A DNA stretch of 64,000 bases from Saprospiraceae bacterium (lineage in GTDB: Bacteria > Bacteroidota > Bacteroidia > Chitinophagales > Saprospiraceae): contig JANQPA010000068.1 of the NCBI GenBank assembly GCA_028285545.1, positions 16,194 to 80,193 on the forward strand, in the 5' to 3' direction. Under the pieces are notes generated by a model. That model was not told the DNA's origin, ran no database searches, and saw only the letters and a program-made list of their open reading frames with translations. The position numbers were made by a program, and so were the translations under genes. How positions within the stretch are numbered: position 1 is the first letter of the stretch; every line of letters begins with the position of its first letter. Shown here piece by piece: positions 8,950-18,802 of the stretch.

Positions 8950-10176
8950 TTAAAGGTCATTTACATGAATAGATTCCAGATCAAAGCCCCTTTGATTTTT
9001 TTGATGCTTCAACAAGATGACATAATCTTTATTTAGATTATCCAGTTGTTTTAGGTGTCTTCCAGGAATAAGTGTTTGATAGGGTACTCCTGCTTTGGAA
9101 GTCGGGTAATTGATGGATTTTTTCTGTGCGGCCAGATCCGAGGGTTTCATCTTAATAAGTCCGCGTCTGGAGTTGGCAATCAAAATAAATTCTTCACCTT
9201 TTTTCTCATAAGTCCGGATATCAATAGGATGGCTTCCAGGACCAATTTCTGCTACAGTACGTGCTCTTAGTTTTTTCCCATCTTGTAATTGACTGAGTGG
9301 CACGGTAATTAAAGGAGTACAGGAGTAAGCTGCTAACAAATGATCCGTATTGTCGATTTTGTATTTGATAAAGGTATTGATGGGCGAACTGGTCTCATAT
9401 TTTCCATGAGCTCCATGAAAAAATTCGATCCCAGTTGTACTGTGCTGGCCTTTGAAAGGGAAAGGTGCAACCCGAAAAGTGGAAGAGAATTCTTCGTTTG
9501 AAAGACCTGAAATATAGAGTTTGCCATCATCAAAATTCAGATAGCGGATGGTAAATAAATTTTTAGGGCGGCCACTCCTAAATTTAACATTAGATGAAAA
9601 AACACTACTTATAGTCAATTGACTATAGGATACATTTTCAAGAGGTACTTCATTAATCTTGCCCTTTGAATCCACCTTCATCAATAGGCTGGCATCATTA
9701 ATATAATTAGGATCGAAAATATCGCTTTCCTCTTTGTTTTTTCCTCCATAGGAAACAGTCAAATATATGTTTTGTGAAATAGGATTAACAGCAAGATCAT
9801 GGATGAGAATATCAGCTCTATCTTTTCCAATTAAAGCAGCAATTTTTTGGTCGATATCCTTAATATTTACAGCCCCTGATTTTTCAGCCTTTTTATTGTC
9901 TTTAAAATCGAAGGCATATACAGCTGCTCCTTTAGAATCACCCAAGAATAAGACACCACCAGGCCCAAAAGTTAGCTTTGACATGGATTTTATTTTGGGT
10001 GTTCCCAGTTTAAAACCTGTAAGCTCATAATTTGGCTCTTTTTCAACAGGTTTCTTTAATTCTGACGTTTCGGTTTTTTCCGGGCTTCTGCTATTCTTTT
10101 CCGAATTATCAATTAAAAAGAAGGATATTCCCAGCAGAGAAATAAAGATGAGAATCAATAATTTTTTCATAAGCAT
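8950..10176 (-). CDS. Secreted protein, longer paralogue with N-terminal anchor
   Basis: The 408-residue product shows the same repeat landmarks as its 7775-8881 neighbour (LTFGPGGVLFLGDSKG, HDLAVNPISQNIYL, GLSNEEFSSTFR, CTPLITVPL, RTVAEIGPGSHP). Its N-terminus is a hydrophobic helix (KLLILIFISLLGISFFLI) followed by a charged Ser/Glu/Lys-rich linker (to about residue 50), so it may remain membrane-anchored. It begins 6 bases after the upstream gene's stop codon and is 68 bases upstream of the paralogue: one operon. Function unknown. Confidence 0.75.
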   Translation of the reverse strand: MLMKKLLILIFISLLGISFFLIDNSEKNSRSPEKTETSELKKPVEKEPNYELTGFKLGTPKIKSMSKLTFGPGGVLFLGDSKGAAVYAFDFKDNKKAEKSGAVNIKDIDQKIAALIGKDRADILIHDLAVNPISQNIYLTVSYGGKNKEESDIFDPNYINDASLLMKVDSKGKINEVPLENVSYSQLTISSVFSSNVKFRSGRPKNLFTIRYLNFDDGKLYISGLSNEEFSSTFRVAPFPFKGQHSTTGIEFFHGAHGKYETSSPINTFIKYKIDNTDHLLAAYSCTPLITVPLSQLQDGKKLRARTVAEIGPGSHPIDIRTYEKKGEEFILIANSRRGLIKMKPSDLAAQKKSINYPTSKAGVPYQTLIPGRHLKQLDNLNKDYVILLKHQKNQRGFDLESIHVNDL

Positions 10177-10182
10177 TTAATT

Positions 10183-11295
10183 TTAAAAATCCGATTGGGT
10201 GTTAATTTCAAAAGGGATCAGAATTTCTTCTATATTTTTCGGTTTATCAGCAGGATCAGATAGATCCACATCAAATTTTCGGCTAAGGTTATTTCCTGCC
10301 AGATCTTCTAACCAGGAATTGATGATTATTTGGTACTTACCTTTACCCCATGGCTTTTCAGGATAAAAAAACCATTGACTTTCTAAAGCTTTCAATTCTA
10401 TTTCGCCCTCAATAAACTCGCCGGATTGTTTCTTTATGGTTAAAGTACTATGCAGGAGTCCGTAGTCCATTGATTCTTTAAAATCAATAGAAATGGGTTT
10501 GCTGGTATTGCATTTGGGAATATCGATTGACCAATGATCGGGGTCTGGAGAAGTTCTGTCAACAGCTATTACCTCAAAGTTCTTTTCAAAAGTTCCAGTC
10601 ATCTGAACACCATTAATATCTAACCAAGTTTGATCGATGACCAGTTGATATTTTCTACCTTCTACCAGAGGTAAACCAAGTTGTAGATTGGGCTGTACTC
10701 CTCTTTTTATCCTTCCGGGATCAAAAAAAATGGTTAGCCGCTGTCGGGAAGGATCCCAGAGTTCATCGGTGCTGGCCAGAAAAGCTTCAGGTTCTAAAAT
10801 TTTTTCCGGTAGGCGATATAATTTGATGTATTCGTAGGCATTCCCATACCGCATCGGGGCCGAAAACTCAATATAGAACTTGAGTTGGTTCATAGGGATT
10901 TGATCAGTGGTAGGAAAAACCTGTTTAACAAAGGTAGAAGGTTCTCTTTGGGTGAAAGGTATGTGAACAACTATTCTATCTTTTATGATTTCAGAGTCTT
11001 TAGCAGTACTATTTTTTTTAAAAACGACAGTATAGTTTTTCCCTTCTGTAAAGCCATATTTAGCTATGAAATAAATATCAGAGCCCTTTTTAGAATAATG
11101 CCCAATGACTTGAGGCTGATCTTTTTCAATGGTTTCTCCAAAATAGACAGCTACTTTTTGGGGAATATGCTCTTGATTTAAATCCCCCAAGCCAATTATA
11201 ATTATGGCTTCTTGGTCGGCATCAAATTTTGCGAAAAACCCTTCAGATTTCGAAAAAGGTTGGAAAAATATAAACAGTAAATAGATCCAGGTCAT
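10183..11295 (-). CDS. Secreted protein with bacterial Ig-like domains
   Basis: The 370-residue product has a signal peptide and at least two Ig-like segments: one around 115-220 (PMNQLKFYIEFSAPMRYGNA) and one around 245-345 (SKPISIDFKESMDYG, ending with LEDLAGNNLSRKF), matching the SbsA/Big_5 pattern where a substitution of a 'function as limit' strand precedes GNxL. It is the first gene of the three-gene operon with the two paralogous propeller-like proteins. I infer a cell-surface or periplasmic assembly role for the set, but no activity can be named. Confidence 0.75.
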   Translation of the reverse strand: MTWIYLLFIFFQPFSKSEGFFAKFDADQEAIIIIGLGDLNQEHIPQKVAVYFGETIEKDQPQVIGHYSKKGSDIYFIAKYGFTEGKNYTVVFKKNSTAKDSEIIKDRIVVHIPFTQREPSTFVKQVFPTTDQIPMNQLKFYIEFSAPMRYGNAYEYIKLYRLPEKILEPEAFLASTDELWDPSRQRLTIFFDPGRIKRGVQPNLQLGLPLVEGRKYQLVIDQTWLDINGVQMTGTFEKNFEVIAVDRTSPDPDHWSIDIPKCNTSKPISIDFKESMDYGLLHSTLTIKKQSGEFIEGEIELKALESQWFFYPEKPWGKGKYQIIINSWLEDLAGNNLSRKFDVDLSDPADKPKNIEEILIPFEINTQSDF

Positions 11296-11469
11296 TTGAG
11301 TCGGTTAAGCTGATAAATGCAAAAAACCTCCATTTCTTGTGGTGAAAAAGACAGAGGCATTTTGTTTCTAAGCAAACTTAACAAACTCAAAAAGCTGATT
11401 TTCTTGATTTTAGGACATTCAAGTCCGTATGCGTCCAGACGAACCTTTTTGGAAAGCGGAAAGGGGAAT

Positions 11470-11504
11470 GGTTAAGGTAACTGCCTGCGGCAGTTACCTT
11501 AACC
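11470..11504 (-). terminator. Hairpin downstream of the transglutaminase-like gene
   Basis: Sixteen-base perfect arms around a 3-base loop, starting 3 bases past the stop codon at 11507. There is no T-run on the minus side, so it may act by stabilising the RNA end as much as by terminating. Confidence 0.7.
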
Positions 11505-11506
11505 TT

Positions 11507-12367
11507 TTAATTGTTATTAAACTCTTCTTTTAAAGCGAAGTAGGTTTCCCAAAGATCCTTTATCTCTTCTGTATGGGTGTGCAGGTTAATATCTCCTTTA
11601 AAGGCCCCAGCAGCTTTTTGGGAAAGATCCGCAATACCGGCCTTCCATTTTTCCCAGGAGGGGAGCCTTTCTAATTGGTTATCATATAATCCATTGAAAC
11701 CATCCACACCATAATGAGTCGATCGATTTTCAATTAAGTTTCTATCCTTATCCAGGACAAGGACTGCAAAAGGAGCAATCATATCATCGGAAATGGGATT
11801 GAGGGTATAGCGATCTCCAAATCCATAACGAGCAGCAATCCATTCGTCTTCTCCAACCGCTCCCATGGAGGGGTCTGCAGGAAACCATCGATCAGACTGG
11901 GGGTCATATACTTCAATCCAAACATGATCATTATGCCGTTGTCCAAAAACGGAAGAGCGATTTCCCGCTTTTGCTACTCTGGCTTCAGCACTACCCTGCC
12001 TACGGGGAGTATTTACATGTAAATTGATTTCTCTGACTGTCCGGTATTTGATGTCCAGTTCATCCATACATGCTTTCGATACGATGGCTAATTCATTACA
12101 ATTACCCCCTTGTCGAGCTATAATTTCCTCAGCGGTACGTTTTTTATAATCTGTTGATTTCCAGTCAAAGTTTTTGGCAAACCATTTTACGATGTTCTGG
12201 GTTCGGTCAAAGTCACTGTCGCTATCACCTGCAATTTTCGATGCAAACTGAGGTAAATCTTCTTGTGCTAGTTGATACAATTCTTCAATGGTGGGTTCGG
12301 CTGGTTTTTGGTTACAACTGAATAGGGATAAACCTAGCAATGCAACCAAAAAGATGTTTTTTTTCAT
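11507..12367 (-). CDS. Transglutaminase-like lipoprotein
   Basis: The 286-residue product has a lipoprotein signal (LLGLSLFSCNQ, Cys near 18) and a transglutaminase-fold cysteine-protease core: catalytic Cys in GGNCNELAIVSKACM, His in DHVWIEVYD and Asp in WFPADPSMG, in the expected order. The family is a papain-like hydrolase or crosslinker of peptide substrates; bacterial members are often envelope-associated. The following residues (about 190-286) are of unknown role. It is a monocistronic unit closed by a hairpin. The gene upstream diverges and the 170-base gap contains the promoters of both. Confidence 0.88.
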   Translation of the reverse strand: MKKNIFLVALLGLSLFSCNQKPAEPTIEELYQLAQEDLPQFASKIAGDSDSDFDRTQNIVKWFAKNFDWKSTDYKKRTAEEIIARQGGNCNELAIVSKACMDELDIKYRTVREINLHVNTPRRQGSAEARVAKAGNRSSVFGQRHNDHVWIEVYDPQSDRWFPADPSMGAVGEDEWIAARYGFGDRYTLNPISDDMIAPFAVLVLDKDRNLIENRSTHYGVDGFNGLYDNQLERLPSWEKWKAGIADLSQKAAGAFKGDINLHTHTEEIKDLWETYFALKEEFNNN

Positions 12368-12537
12368 GACTTTTTAAATTTAAGCGTCGAAAAATATTTA
12401 GTTAGATGCATCTTTCGTAAGTTTTAAAACTTTAGCTTTTGGGAAAAGTTGCTAGAGAGCAAAAGGTAGGTAAATTTTTTCCAATCCTGTTTTACATTTT
12501 TGTTCTTACTTTGTACAAAGCATATTAAAACAAAAAA

Positions 12538-13071
12538 ATGGAAAAAGGACTATTAGAAAAAACAGGAAAACCACTGGAACATTGGATTAAAGTCGTGAAG
12601 GATTCCAAACTGGAAAAACACTCCGAAATACTGAATTTTTTAAAATCTGAACATGGGTTTACTCATGGCTTTGCCAATTTTGTATCCATGAAGGCAAGAG
12701 CTTCAGATGCAGGATCCTCAACTCCTGAAGCCCTGATTGCAGCCCAATATTCTAAAGGGAAAGAGCAGTTCAAACCGATTTATGACAAACTTATCCAAAT
12801 TGTTAAAGGGTTTGGAGACAATGTGGAGGTCGTACCTAAAAAAGCAAATGCAAGTGTTCGTGCTAAACGGCAGTTTGCACTCATCCAACCTTCTACTAAA
12901 ACCCGAATGGATATTGGTCTAAAATTCAATGATAAACCTATTGGAGATCGACTTCAAGGCTCCGGCCCCTTTGGATCAATGTGCACCCATCGAGTTATTT
13001 TGACTGACATAAAAGAAGTGGATCAAGAGCTTATTGATTGGTTACGAGAGGCTTACCAAGAAGCTAGTTGA
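12538..13071 (+). CDS. DUF4287/DUF5655 cytosolic protein
   Basis: The 177-residue protein has an N-terminal DUF4287-like part (residues 5-70: TGKPLEHWIKVVKDS, NFLKSEHGFTHGFANF) and a C-terminal DUF5655-like part (75-175: IYDKLIQIVKGFGDNVEV and IQPSTKTRMDIGLKF). This two-domain combination is a known conserved but uncharacterised family, sometimes annotated as a possible transport or stress-related protein. It is the only plus-strand gene in the first 23 kb. A TTACTTTG box (12509-12516) about 20 bases upstream resembles the Bacteroidota -7 element. Confidence 0.85.
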   Translation: MEKGLLEKTGKPLEHWIKVVKDSKLEKHSEILNFLKSEHGFTHGFANFVSMKARASDAGSSTPEALIAAQYSKGKEQFKPIYDKLIQIVKGFGDNVEVVPKKANASVRAKRQFALIQPSTKTRMDIGLKFNDKPIGDRLQGSGPFGSMCTHRVILTDIKEVDQELIDWLREAYQEAS

Positions 13072-13133
13072 AAAGAAATAATAAGGGTCTATAATCTGCC
13101 TCCAGCAGATTATAGACCCTTATTATTTCTTTT
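13071..13133. terminator. Bidirectional terminator between convergent genes
   Basis: A perfect 29-base inverted repeat (arms 13071-13099 and 13105-13133) with a 5-base loop lies exactly between convergent genes. The A-rich start and T-rich end give a T-run on both strands, so it terminates both. Confidence 0.95.
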
Positions 13134-13142
13134 CAGCTAATT

Positions 13143-15482
13143 TTAAAATTGATGCGCCATCATTGCATTGGCACTTTTTCTGATTCTGAACCAACTAAAG
13201 GCAGTGATTAACAGGTATTGGATTAGCAAGAATATTACGGAACTTAGGCCTATTAAGCTCCAGAAATTGCGAGGTGGAATCTGATGATAAATGACTGTTT
13301 CGCCTAATACCTTGCACAAGGCGGCATTCAAAGGCATGGTTAACAAAATACTCAAAAAGATAGCTCCAATGCCTATCCAAAAAAATTCTAACCGGAATAA
13401 ACCCACCATTTTCCCAAAAGAGCTTCCCAGTGATTTTAGGATACCTAACTCCCTGGTTCTTTCCTGAATGCATAAGTTGAGTACAATAATTAAACCTAAT
13501 AAACCCAGGACTAAGGTCACTAGCCCCATTACTTTAATGATCAAATAGGTTGGTTCAAGATGCCCTTGCAATTGCCCAAGTCGGGTATTTACATTGATCA
13601 TTCCGGCTACATCTATCCCCTTTTCTAAAAAAGCATCATCAACACCATTTGTGACCTCCAGAGCGGTAAAGTCACTTTTAATTTCAATAGCCAGAGCAGT
13701 AAAAGAATCCAGCTTAGATGTTTTGTATGCAAAAAAAGGAGAGCCTATGGCAGCCATATCTTTAAATATTCCAGAATAAACGAAGGTATTTTTTTCTCCC
13801 GAAGGCATGGTCAGTTCAATTTTATGACCCAATTGCTTATCCTCAAATTCTTGCCTCATAGCTTCGCCACTGATATACAAGCAGTCGGAACAAGATTTAT
13901 CGACCTGCCCCAACAATACAAATTCTTCCTTAATCTCATGCTGAGGAGATAGGATCCTCAAGTTTCTTGTATTTGAATGAAAAGCATTGGGGGCTTTATA
14001 GTGAACAGTCTTATCATCCATTGCGGAGATGGATTCAACAAAAGGAAGGTCCCTTATAAAACTTACCTCCTCTTGTTTCATCTGTCCAGAAAACCGAACC
14101 TTTAAGCCATATTTTGCAGAGTTGGCAAAATTTTCCAATTCTTTTTTAACTGAATATTCAAGGTTGGCTCCTGTCAAAAATAAGCCCAGGCCTACCGCTA
14201 CCAACATAAGCATAAGCAAACTCCTGGAACTATTTCTAAATAAATTGTTCAGGCTATATTTTAAACTACTGTCTTGAAAAACTCTTTGTGAAAATTGAAA
14301 AATCCTCTTGTTGGCTAAATAAAAAGTCTTATTTATAGCTTGTTGGACAGTTGTCTTTGAAGCTTTTAACAGAGGGAAAGCAGCAAAAGTCAATGGAATA
14401 AGCATGGCCACAAAAGCGACCAGGAGGTGTATCCAGAAAGGAAAAGCATCGGTTACCGGTTCAAAATTTTGTACAAACGCAACTAAATTATTGTAAGCTC
14501 GAGCAGTTTCATATCCTAAAGGCAAACCAATGATCAAGCCAAGCAATATAATTAGGGATAGAACCATCAAATAAGCATAAAACAAACGTATACTTGATGC
14601 CCCTATGGCTTTCATAATTCCCAAATCACTTATTCTGGGAAAAACCCAGGTCAGCAGGATTAAAGAAAGTAGTATTATCCCCATAAGTGAGATTATTCCT
14701 CCCATACTTTTTTGAAGAAAGGAAATGCCATCTACAATATTTTGATGAATGTGCTCACCAGGAGTGGGGATCACAAGAGACAAAACTTCACTACCCTCAC
14801 TTTTTGCAATTTTCTTAATTCTTTCAGATACTTCTTCCAACAATTGGCGATCAGAGCTGACATTCGTTTCAATCAAAAATCTACGCTGCCCATTTTTCAA
14901 GTGAGGTGCCAATAATTTTAATGAGGTCGAATGGGCAAAAACGGCTCTTTCCATTCTGGCCGGAGCCAGGCGAGGGTCATGTGATGTACCTCCGATCATC
15001 CATTTAATAGTCTCTCCTTCAGGAAATAACAATTCAATACTGTCCTTAGTATCATCCAGAAAAAATTGGGCATTGGTTTCTATTAATATTTTACCTTTTT
15101 CCTGTGTTCTATTTTCTAAAATTCTAAACACATTTAAGCGTACTGATTTTTCATCTTCCGCCCCATAAAGCACAAAAGGCATCCATTCTCCATTTGCATT
15201 TTTGATTCTAGCTCCCAATACCTCCCTTCTTTCAAGATCAATTATTTTGAGGTCTGCTAGAAGCTTTTCTTCTAATCCAGGTTGATAATTACCTATCAAA
15301 ACTTCAATATCCGCAGGATAAGTACTGGCAAAGTTTACCTTAAAATCGCGCTCTGCCATCTGATAACTATAGATCATGCTGCTAATCCCCCAGGCTGACA
15401 GGGCAGCAGATACAAGCATCAATAAAAGCTTTCCTTTTGACAGCCAACAGTCTTTTAACAGCTTAGATATTATCACTCTCAT
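13143..15482 (-). CDS. ABC transporter permease, FtsX/MacB type
   Basis: The 779-residue protein has an N-terminal membrane helix, a large extracytoplasmic domain, three membrane helices around 260-375 (the first FtsX block), a second periplasmic domain, and a final FtsX block (about 650-770, with GLVTLVLGLLGLIIVLN and ELGILKSLGSS). This duplicated layout fits lipoprotein or lipid-export permeases of the LolC/MacB class. Its start overlaps the ATPase gene's stop by 4 bases (ATGA), so the two are translated in coupling. It ends near the bidirectional terminator. The substrate is unknown. Confidence 0.93.
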   Translation of the reverse strand: MRVIISKLLKDCWLSKGKLLLMLVSAALSAWGISSMIYSYQMAERDFKVNFASTYPADIEVLIGNYQPGLEEKLLADLKIIDLERREVLGARIKNANGEWMPFVLYGAEDEKSVRLNVFRILENRTQEKGKILIETNAQFFLDDTKDSIELLFPEGETIKWMIGGTSHDPRLAPARMERAVFAHSTSLKLLAPHLKNGQRRFLIETNVSSDRQLLEEVSERIKKIAKSEGSEVLSLVIPTPGEHIHQNIVDGISFLQKSMGGIISLMGIILLSLILLTWVFPRISDLGIMKAIGASSIRLFYAYLMVLSLIILLGLIIGLPLGYETARAYNNLVAFVQNFEPVTDAFPFWIHLLVAFVAMLIPLTFAAFPLLKASKTTVQQAINKTFYLANKRIFQFSQRVFQDSSLKYSLNNLFRNSSRSLLMLMLVAVGLGLFLTGANLEYSVKKELENFANSAKYGLKVRFSGQMKQEEVSFIRDLPFVESISAMDDKTVHYKAPNAFHSNTRNLRILSPQHEIKEEFVLLGQVDKSCSDCLYISGEAMRQEFEDKQLGHKIELTMPSGEKNTFVYSGIFKDMAAIGSPFFAYKTSKLDSFTALAIEIKSDFTALEVTNGVDDAFLEKGIDVAGMINVNTRLGQLQGHLEPTYLIIKVMGLVTLVLGLLGLIIVLNLCIQERTRELGILKSLGSSFGKMVGLFRLEFFWIGIGAIFLSILLTMPLNAALCKVLGETVIYHQIPPRNFWSLIGLSSVIFLLIQYLLITAFSWFRIRKSANAMMAHQF

Positions 15483-16171
15483 ACTAATTTGACTTTAGGG
15501 TTACTTTTATAACTTAAAATTCCATCCTCAATGTAAACCAGTTGGTCATAAGTTCTGCCGGCAATGTTGGCATGTGTGACGGTAATCAGAGTTACCCCCT
15601 TTTCGTTTAGTAGTTGAAATATCTGATTGATTTGCTCTCCAGTTTTACTATCCAGGTTACCAGTAGGTTCATCAGCAATCAGGACAGATGGATCATTGGC
15701 TAATGCCCGGGCGATAGCCACCCTTTGCTTTTCCCCACCTGAAAGTTCATTGGGGAATTTTTTCAGTTTGCTAGCTAATCCAACATCTTCAAGGTAAGAT
15801 TCAGCTTTTGCCTTTTGTAATTTTCTCGGAATCTTATTTACTAACTTCATAGCGAATAGCACATTATCTAATACCGATAGTGAAGGCAAAAGCTGATAAA
15901 ATTGAAAAACAATTCCAATATTTTTTCCCCGCCACAAAGCCAATTCATTTTCTTTTAAGTCTCCTAAATCTTGTTGATTTACAATGATATTGCCAGAAGA
16001 AGGCCGATCAATTCCAGAAATGATGTTGAGGAGTGTAGACTTGCCACTGCCAGATTTCCCGATAACAATTACATTATCGCCCTTTTGTATGGATAAGTTG
16101 ACGGACTTTAGGGCATGAACATCTCCACCTGGGCTGGAATAAATTTTGTTGATGTCTTTTAAATCAATCAT
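15479..16171 (-). CDS. ABC transporter ATP-binding protein, LolD-like
   Basis: The start is set at [13 protein letters not shown] (16171), where the domain begins; the frame is open to 16195. The protein has a Walker A ([12 protein letters not shown]), Q-loop ([10 protein letters not shown]), signature ([15 protein letters not shown]), Walker B ([12 protein letters not shown]) and H-loop (ITVTHAN). It drives the FtsX-type permease 13143-15482, as in the LolCDE and MacB systems. It lies 8 bases downstream of the secreted protein gene and overlaps the permease gene by 4 bases. Confidence 0.95.
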   Translation of the reverse strand: MIDLKDINKIYSSPGGDVHALKSVNLSIQKGDNVIVIGKSGSGKSTLLNIISGIDRPSSGNIIVNQQDLGDLKENELALWRGKNIGIVFQFYQLLPSLSVLDNVLFAMKLVNKIPRKLQKAKAESYLEDVGLASKLKKFPNELSGGEKQRVAIARALANDPSVLIADEPTGNLDSKTGEQINQIFQLLNEKGVTLITVTHANIAGRTYDQLVYIEDGILSYKSNPKVKLV

Positions 16172-16203
16172 AAGGTAAATTTTAAGGGTAAACAAAGGTC
16201 ACT

Positions 16204-16704
16204 TCATTGAAGGTATTTCCCTAAGGCTTTAAAAAAGGCAAGACGGTCAAAGCCAAAGTCATTTCGACTCAGGAGTTTATTTTCTTTGGATGAAATTTGA
16301 AAAATAGCATATCCTTCAACAGACATGATTTGAGCAAGCTCGCTTTCAAGATCAAGTAAAATGGTAAAGTGATTTTTTCCATACCGGGTTTGGAAGGCTT
16401 GTTGCAAGTGTTTCCTTTTAGGTTTTTCAGCTGCACCACGCATTATCTCCTTAAACCCTCCTATAAACTGGACATTGCCAATAATCTTTTTCCCTTTGTG
16501 TTTATCATAAATTTTTCCAAACGGATCATTATTTCCGGGGATATAAATGATTGTTATGGGATCTGCATCCGGCTTGGGTTTAAAGGTCTTATCAAATTGA
16601 TCATAAGTATCTTTCATTTTTGAAAAAAGAAGGTCCACTTCATTCTGAGCCTTTGATACATAGACCAGCAGCAAGCATAGAATAAGGAATGCTGATTTTT
16701 TCAT
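16204..16704 (-). CDS. Secreted protein of unknown function in the ABC operon
   Basis: The 166-residue protein has a signal peptide (residues 1-19, ending in SKA). The mature chain contains ITIIYIPGNNDPFGKIYDKHK and a C-terminal FGFDRLAFFKALGKYL; no known domain is recognised. It is the first gene of the operon with the ABC exporter (8-base gap), so it may be a periplasmic partner of that exporter, but this is inferred from position. Confidence 0.7.
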   Translation of the reverse strand: MKKSAFLILCLLLVYVSKAQNEVDLLFSKMKDTYDQFDKTFKPKPDADPITIIYIPGNNDPFGKIYDKHKGKKIIGNVQFIGGFKEIMRGAAEKPKRKHLQQAFQTRYGKNHFTILLDLESELAQIMSVEGYAIFQISSKENKLLSRNDFGFDRLAFFKALGKYLQ

Positions 16705-16788
16705 AAAAACAATTCAAAATTGGTGATTGAACAAAATAAGGGAAGATTTGAGCAGGTCACTTTGCAAATCTTGCGGTGAAATCCATCT

Positions 16789-16852
16789 CAATAGCAATAG
16801 CAATAGCAATATCAATGTCAATGTCAATATCAATGTCAATGTCAATGCATTG
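16789..16852. repeat. CAATNN hexamer array
   Basis: Eleven tandem copies of CAATNN (AG, AT, GT or GC at positions 5-6) end in an inverted ATTG. It lies in the 297-base gap between the AraC gene and the start of the ABC operon. A second, larger array is at 31018-31157. Open frames such as 16714-16971 here are artefacts of the repeat. Confidence 0.95.
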
Positions 16853-17001
16853 GCAAGATTACTTAGTCCGAGATGACATGAAGGGGTTGGTAAGCTGTTA
16901 GTCCGCAAAGGCTTATCAATCTTTCCAAGTTTAATAATCCTTTGCCATAACATTAGCAAAATCAATTGCAATGTTTAAGTAATGATTGAATTTGTAATCA
17001 A

Positions 17002-17841
17002 TCAATATACGGGCGTATAAATTCTTCTTTTAAAACAGGGATAATCTTTAGAGGTGTTGCTTTCAAAAATATGTTCGAAAGCAAAAGGGTCTCTTATTTG
17101 AAGGCCTTGCTTGTCCATAAATTCTGCTTTGAACCTTACTTTTAAAGCAAACATTTTCTCATAGGAAGTATCAGTGGTAAAACATGCATATTTCCCTTCA
17201 GGGATCCAAAAAATACGATGTTCAAATTTTTTAGGAGGCCTAGATGAAAGTTTCACACCAGCATAATAATTAAGTTGCTCTCGATCTCCATGAAAGGCAA
17301 GATGAATATGAGTAAACAGGCCAAATAATTTATCAGTTCTTCCCTTTAACTGTTCCAACTCGCTAAAGGCTTTTACAGAGTGGAAGGTTTCCATTAGATT
17401 GCTCCATAGAATATTGGTATGGGCATAGAAAAGCCAGCATCCTGGGAAGTAGACAATCTCTTTATCTTCAATGATCAACTCTGAAACTTCAGGTTTCAGG
17501 GGTCGAGGATTTCGAGCCAGACGAAAAGCATTAGAATATTCTTTAGGGGTTTTACTGAATCTTTTGACAAAACTACGAGTAAATACAGCTGGTGAGGAGA
17601 AGCCACAATCATAGGCAATGTCCGTTATGGATAAACTATAGTCAATGGCCATTAAATGCATAGCCCTTTCCAGTCTGATTCTGTTAATACATTCCGTAGG
17701 ACTTTCCTTCATTTCCTTTTTAAAAAGTCTTTGAAAATAAAAGGGAGAAAGCCCTACTTCCTGAGCAATGGTTTCGAGAAGCAATTTTTCCTGATATCTC
17801 TTTTTGATGATATCATAAGCTATGACAATACGTTTATCCAA
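17002..17841 (-). CDS. AraC-family regulator with GyrI-like ligand domain
   Basis: The 279-residue protein has two AraC helix-turn-helix motifs in the N-terminal 105 residues (LLETIAQEVGLSPFYFQRLFKKEM and SITDIAYDCGFSSPAVFTRSFVKRF) and a C-terminal GyrI-like domain (about 115-275), which binds small amphipathic ligands in the Rob/SoxS-related group. It seems to begin at TTG (17841), since an in-frame stop lies just upstream and no early ATG exists. It is the third gene of the creatininase/kelch/AraC operon (10-base gap). Confidence 0.88.
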   Translation of the reverse strand: MDKRIVIAYDIIKKRYQEKLLLETIAQEVGLSPFYFQRLFKKEMKESPTECINRIRLERAMHLMAIDYSLSITDIAYDCGFSSPAVFTRSFVKRFSKTPKEYSNAFRLARNPRPLKPEVSELIIEDKEIVYFPGCWLFYAHTNILWSNLMETFHSVKAFSELEQLKGRTDKLFGLFTHIHLAFHGDREQLNYYAGVKLSSRPPKKFEHRIFWIPEGKYACFTTDTSYEKMFALKVRFKAEFMDKQGLQIRDPFAFEHIFESNTSKDYPCFKRRIYTPVY

Positions 17842-17851
17842 GTATTAAATT

Positions 17852-18793
17852 TTAATTGTCGAGGGTAAGTTCTTTCCACTTTCTACCATTCCATTCCCAT
17901 AAATCAGCTAGCGTCTGATGCTGGGCATCCCCGCCACCAAAAAGGAGGGTTTTATTTTTTTCCTGCTGAAAGACCATGCCCGGCTTACCTGCTCTGGCGC
18001 TAGGCCCTGCTTCGGATTTCTTTTGCCAGTTTTTTCCATTCCAAATCCATGTATCCGGCAGATATCCATCATTCCAACCTCCAAACAGGACTATCTTTTT
18101 ACCTCTGGCATGGCTTGACATTGCATGATGATCCCGGGCAGGTGGTCCTGCTTCAGCAACTTTTTCCCAGGTAATGCCATCCCAAAGCCAGGTATCATTC
18201 AATTTGCCGGTATCATCCGAGCCGCCAAAGAGAAGAATTTTTTGTTGACGAGCATCCCAGGCCATCTTATGATGGCGTCGATTGGATGGTCCCTGAACAT
18301 TAATCTGTTGCCACTTGGTTCCATCAAACTCCCAGGTATCCCCTAATTTACCAGAATCTGCTGAGCCGCCAAACAAAACAATTTTATGTCTCTTCTTATC
18401 ATATGCCATTGCGTAGGCAGACCGCCCGTCAGGTCCTTCAACAGCTAACTTCTCCCATTTTTGGCCATCCCAAAGCCAGGTGTCTGCCAGGCGCTGTCGT
18501 TCCGGACCATAGCCACCAAACAAAATTACGGCATTGTTGATCTCTGAATAAGAAAGAGCATGGGCTGTTCTAGGAGAAGGTCCTGAACCATCATATTCTT
18601 TCCAAGCCCCCCCTTCTAATATCCAGGTGTCATTCAGCATCCCATTATCGCCCGAGCCGCCAAATAATACCATCTGCTGATGCTGTTTGTGATAAGACAT
18701 CGCGGGTTGATTTCTGGGTGAAGGGTTTTGTGATAATAAATGAACAGGCAAACAAAAAATTAACATCAAGGTGATTAGCTTACAGATCTTCAT
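17852..18793 (-). CDS. Secreted kelch-repeat beta-propeller protein
   Basis: The 313-residue product has a signal peptide (about 1-21) and five to six kelch repeats of about 47 residues (for example KIVLFGGSADSGKLGDTWEF, KILLFGGSDDTGKLNDTWLW). The GG and W positions of each blade are conserved, so it folds into a propeller. Kelch proteins of this size are usually ligand-binding or galactose-oxidase-like; no copper-ligand Tyr/Cys pair is evident. It lies 9 bases downstream of the creatininase gene and 10 bases upstream of the AraC gene. Confidence 0.85.
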   Translation of the reverse strand: MKICKLITLMLIFCLPVHLLSQNPSPRNQPAMSYHKQHQQMVLFGGSGDNGMLNDTWILEGGAWKEYDGSGPSPRTAHALSYSEINNAVILFGGYGPERQRLADTWLWDGQKWEKLAVEGPDGRSAYAMAYDKKRHKIVLFGGSADSGKLGDTWEFDGTKWQQINVQGPSNRRHHKMAWDARQQKILLFGGSDDTGKLNDTWLWDGITWEKVAEAGPPARDHHAMSSHARGKKIVLFGGWNDGYLPDTWIWNGKNWQKKSEAGPSARAGKPGMVFQQEKNKTLLFGGGDAQHQTLADLWEWNGRKWKELTLDN

Positions 18794-18802
18794 AGGTGAT
18801 TT

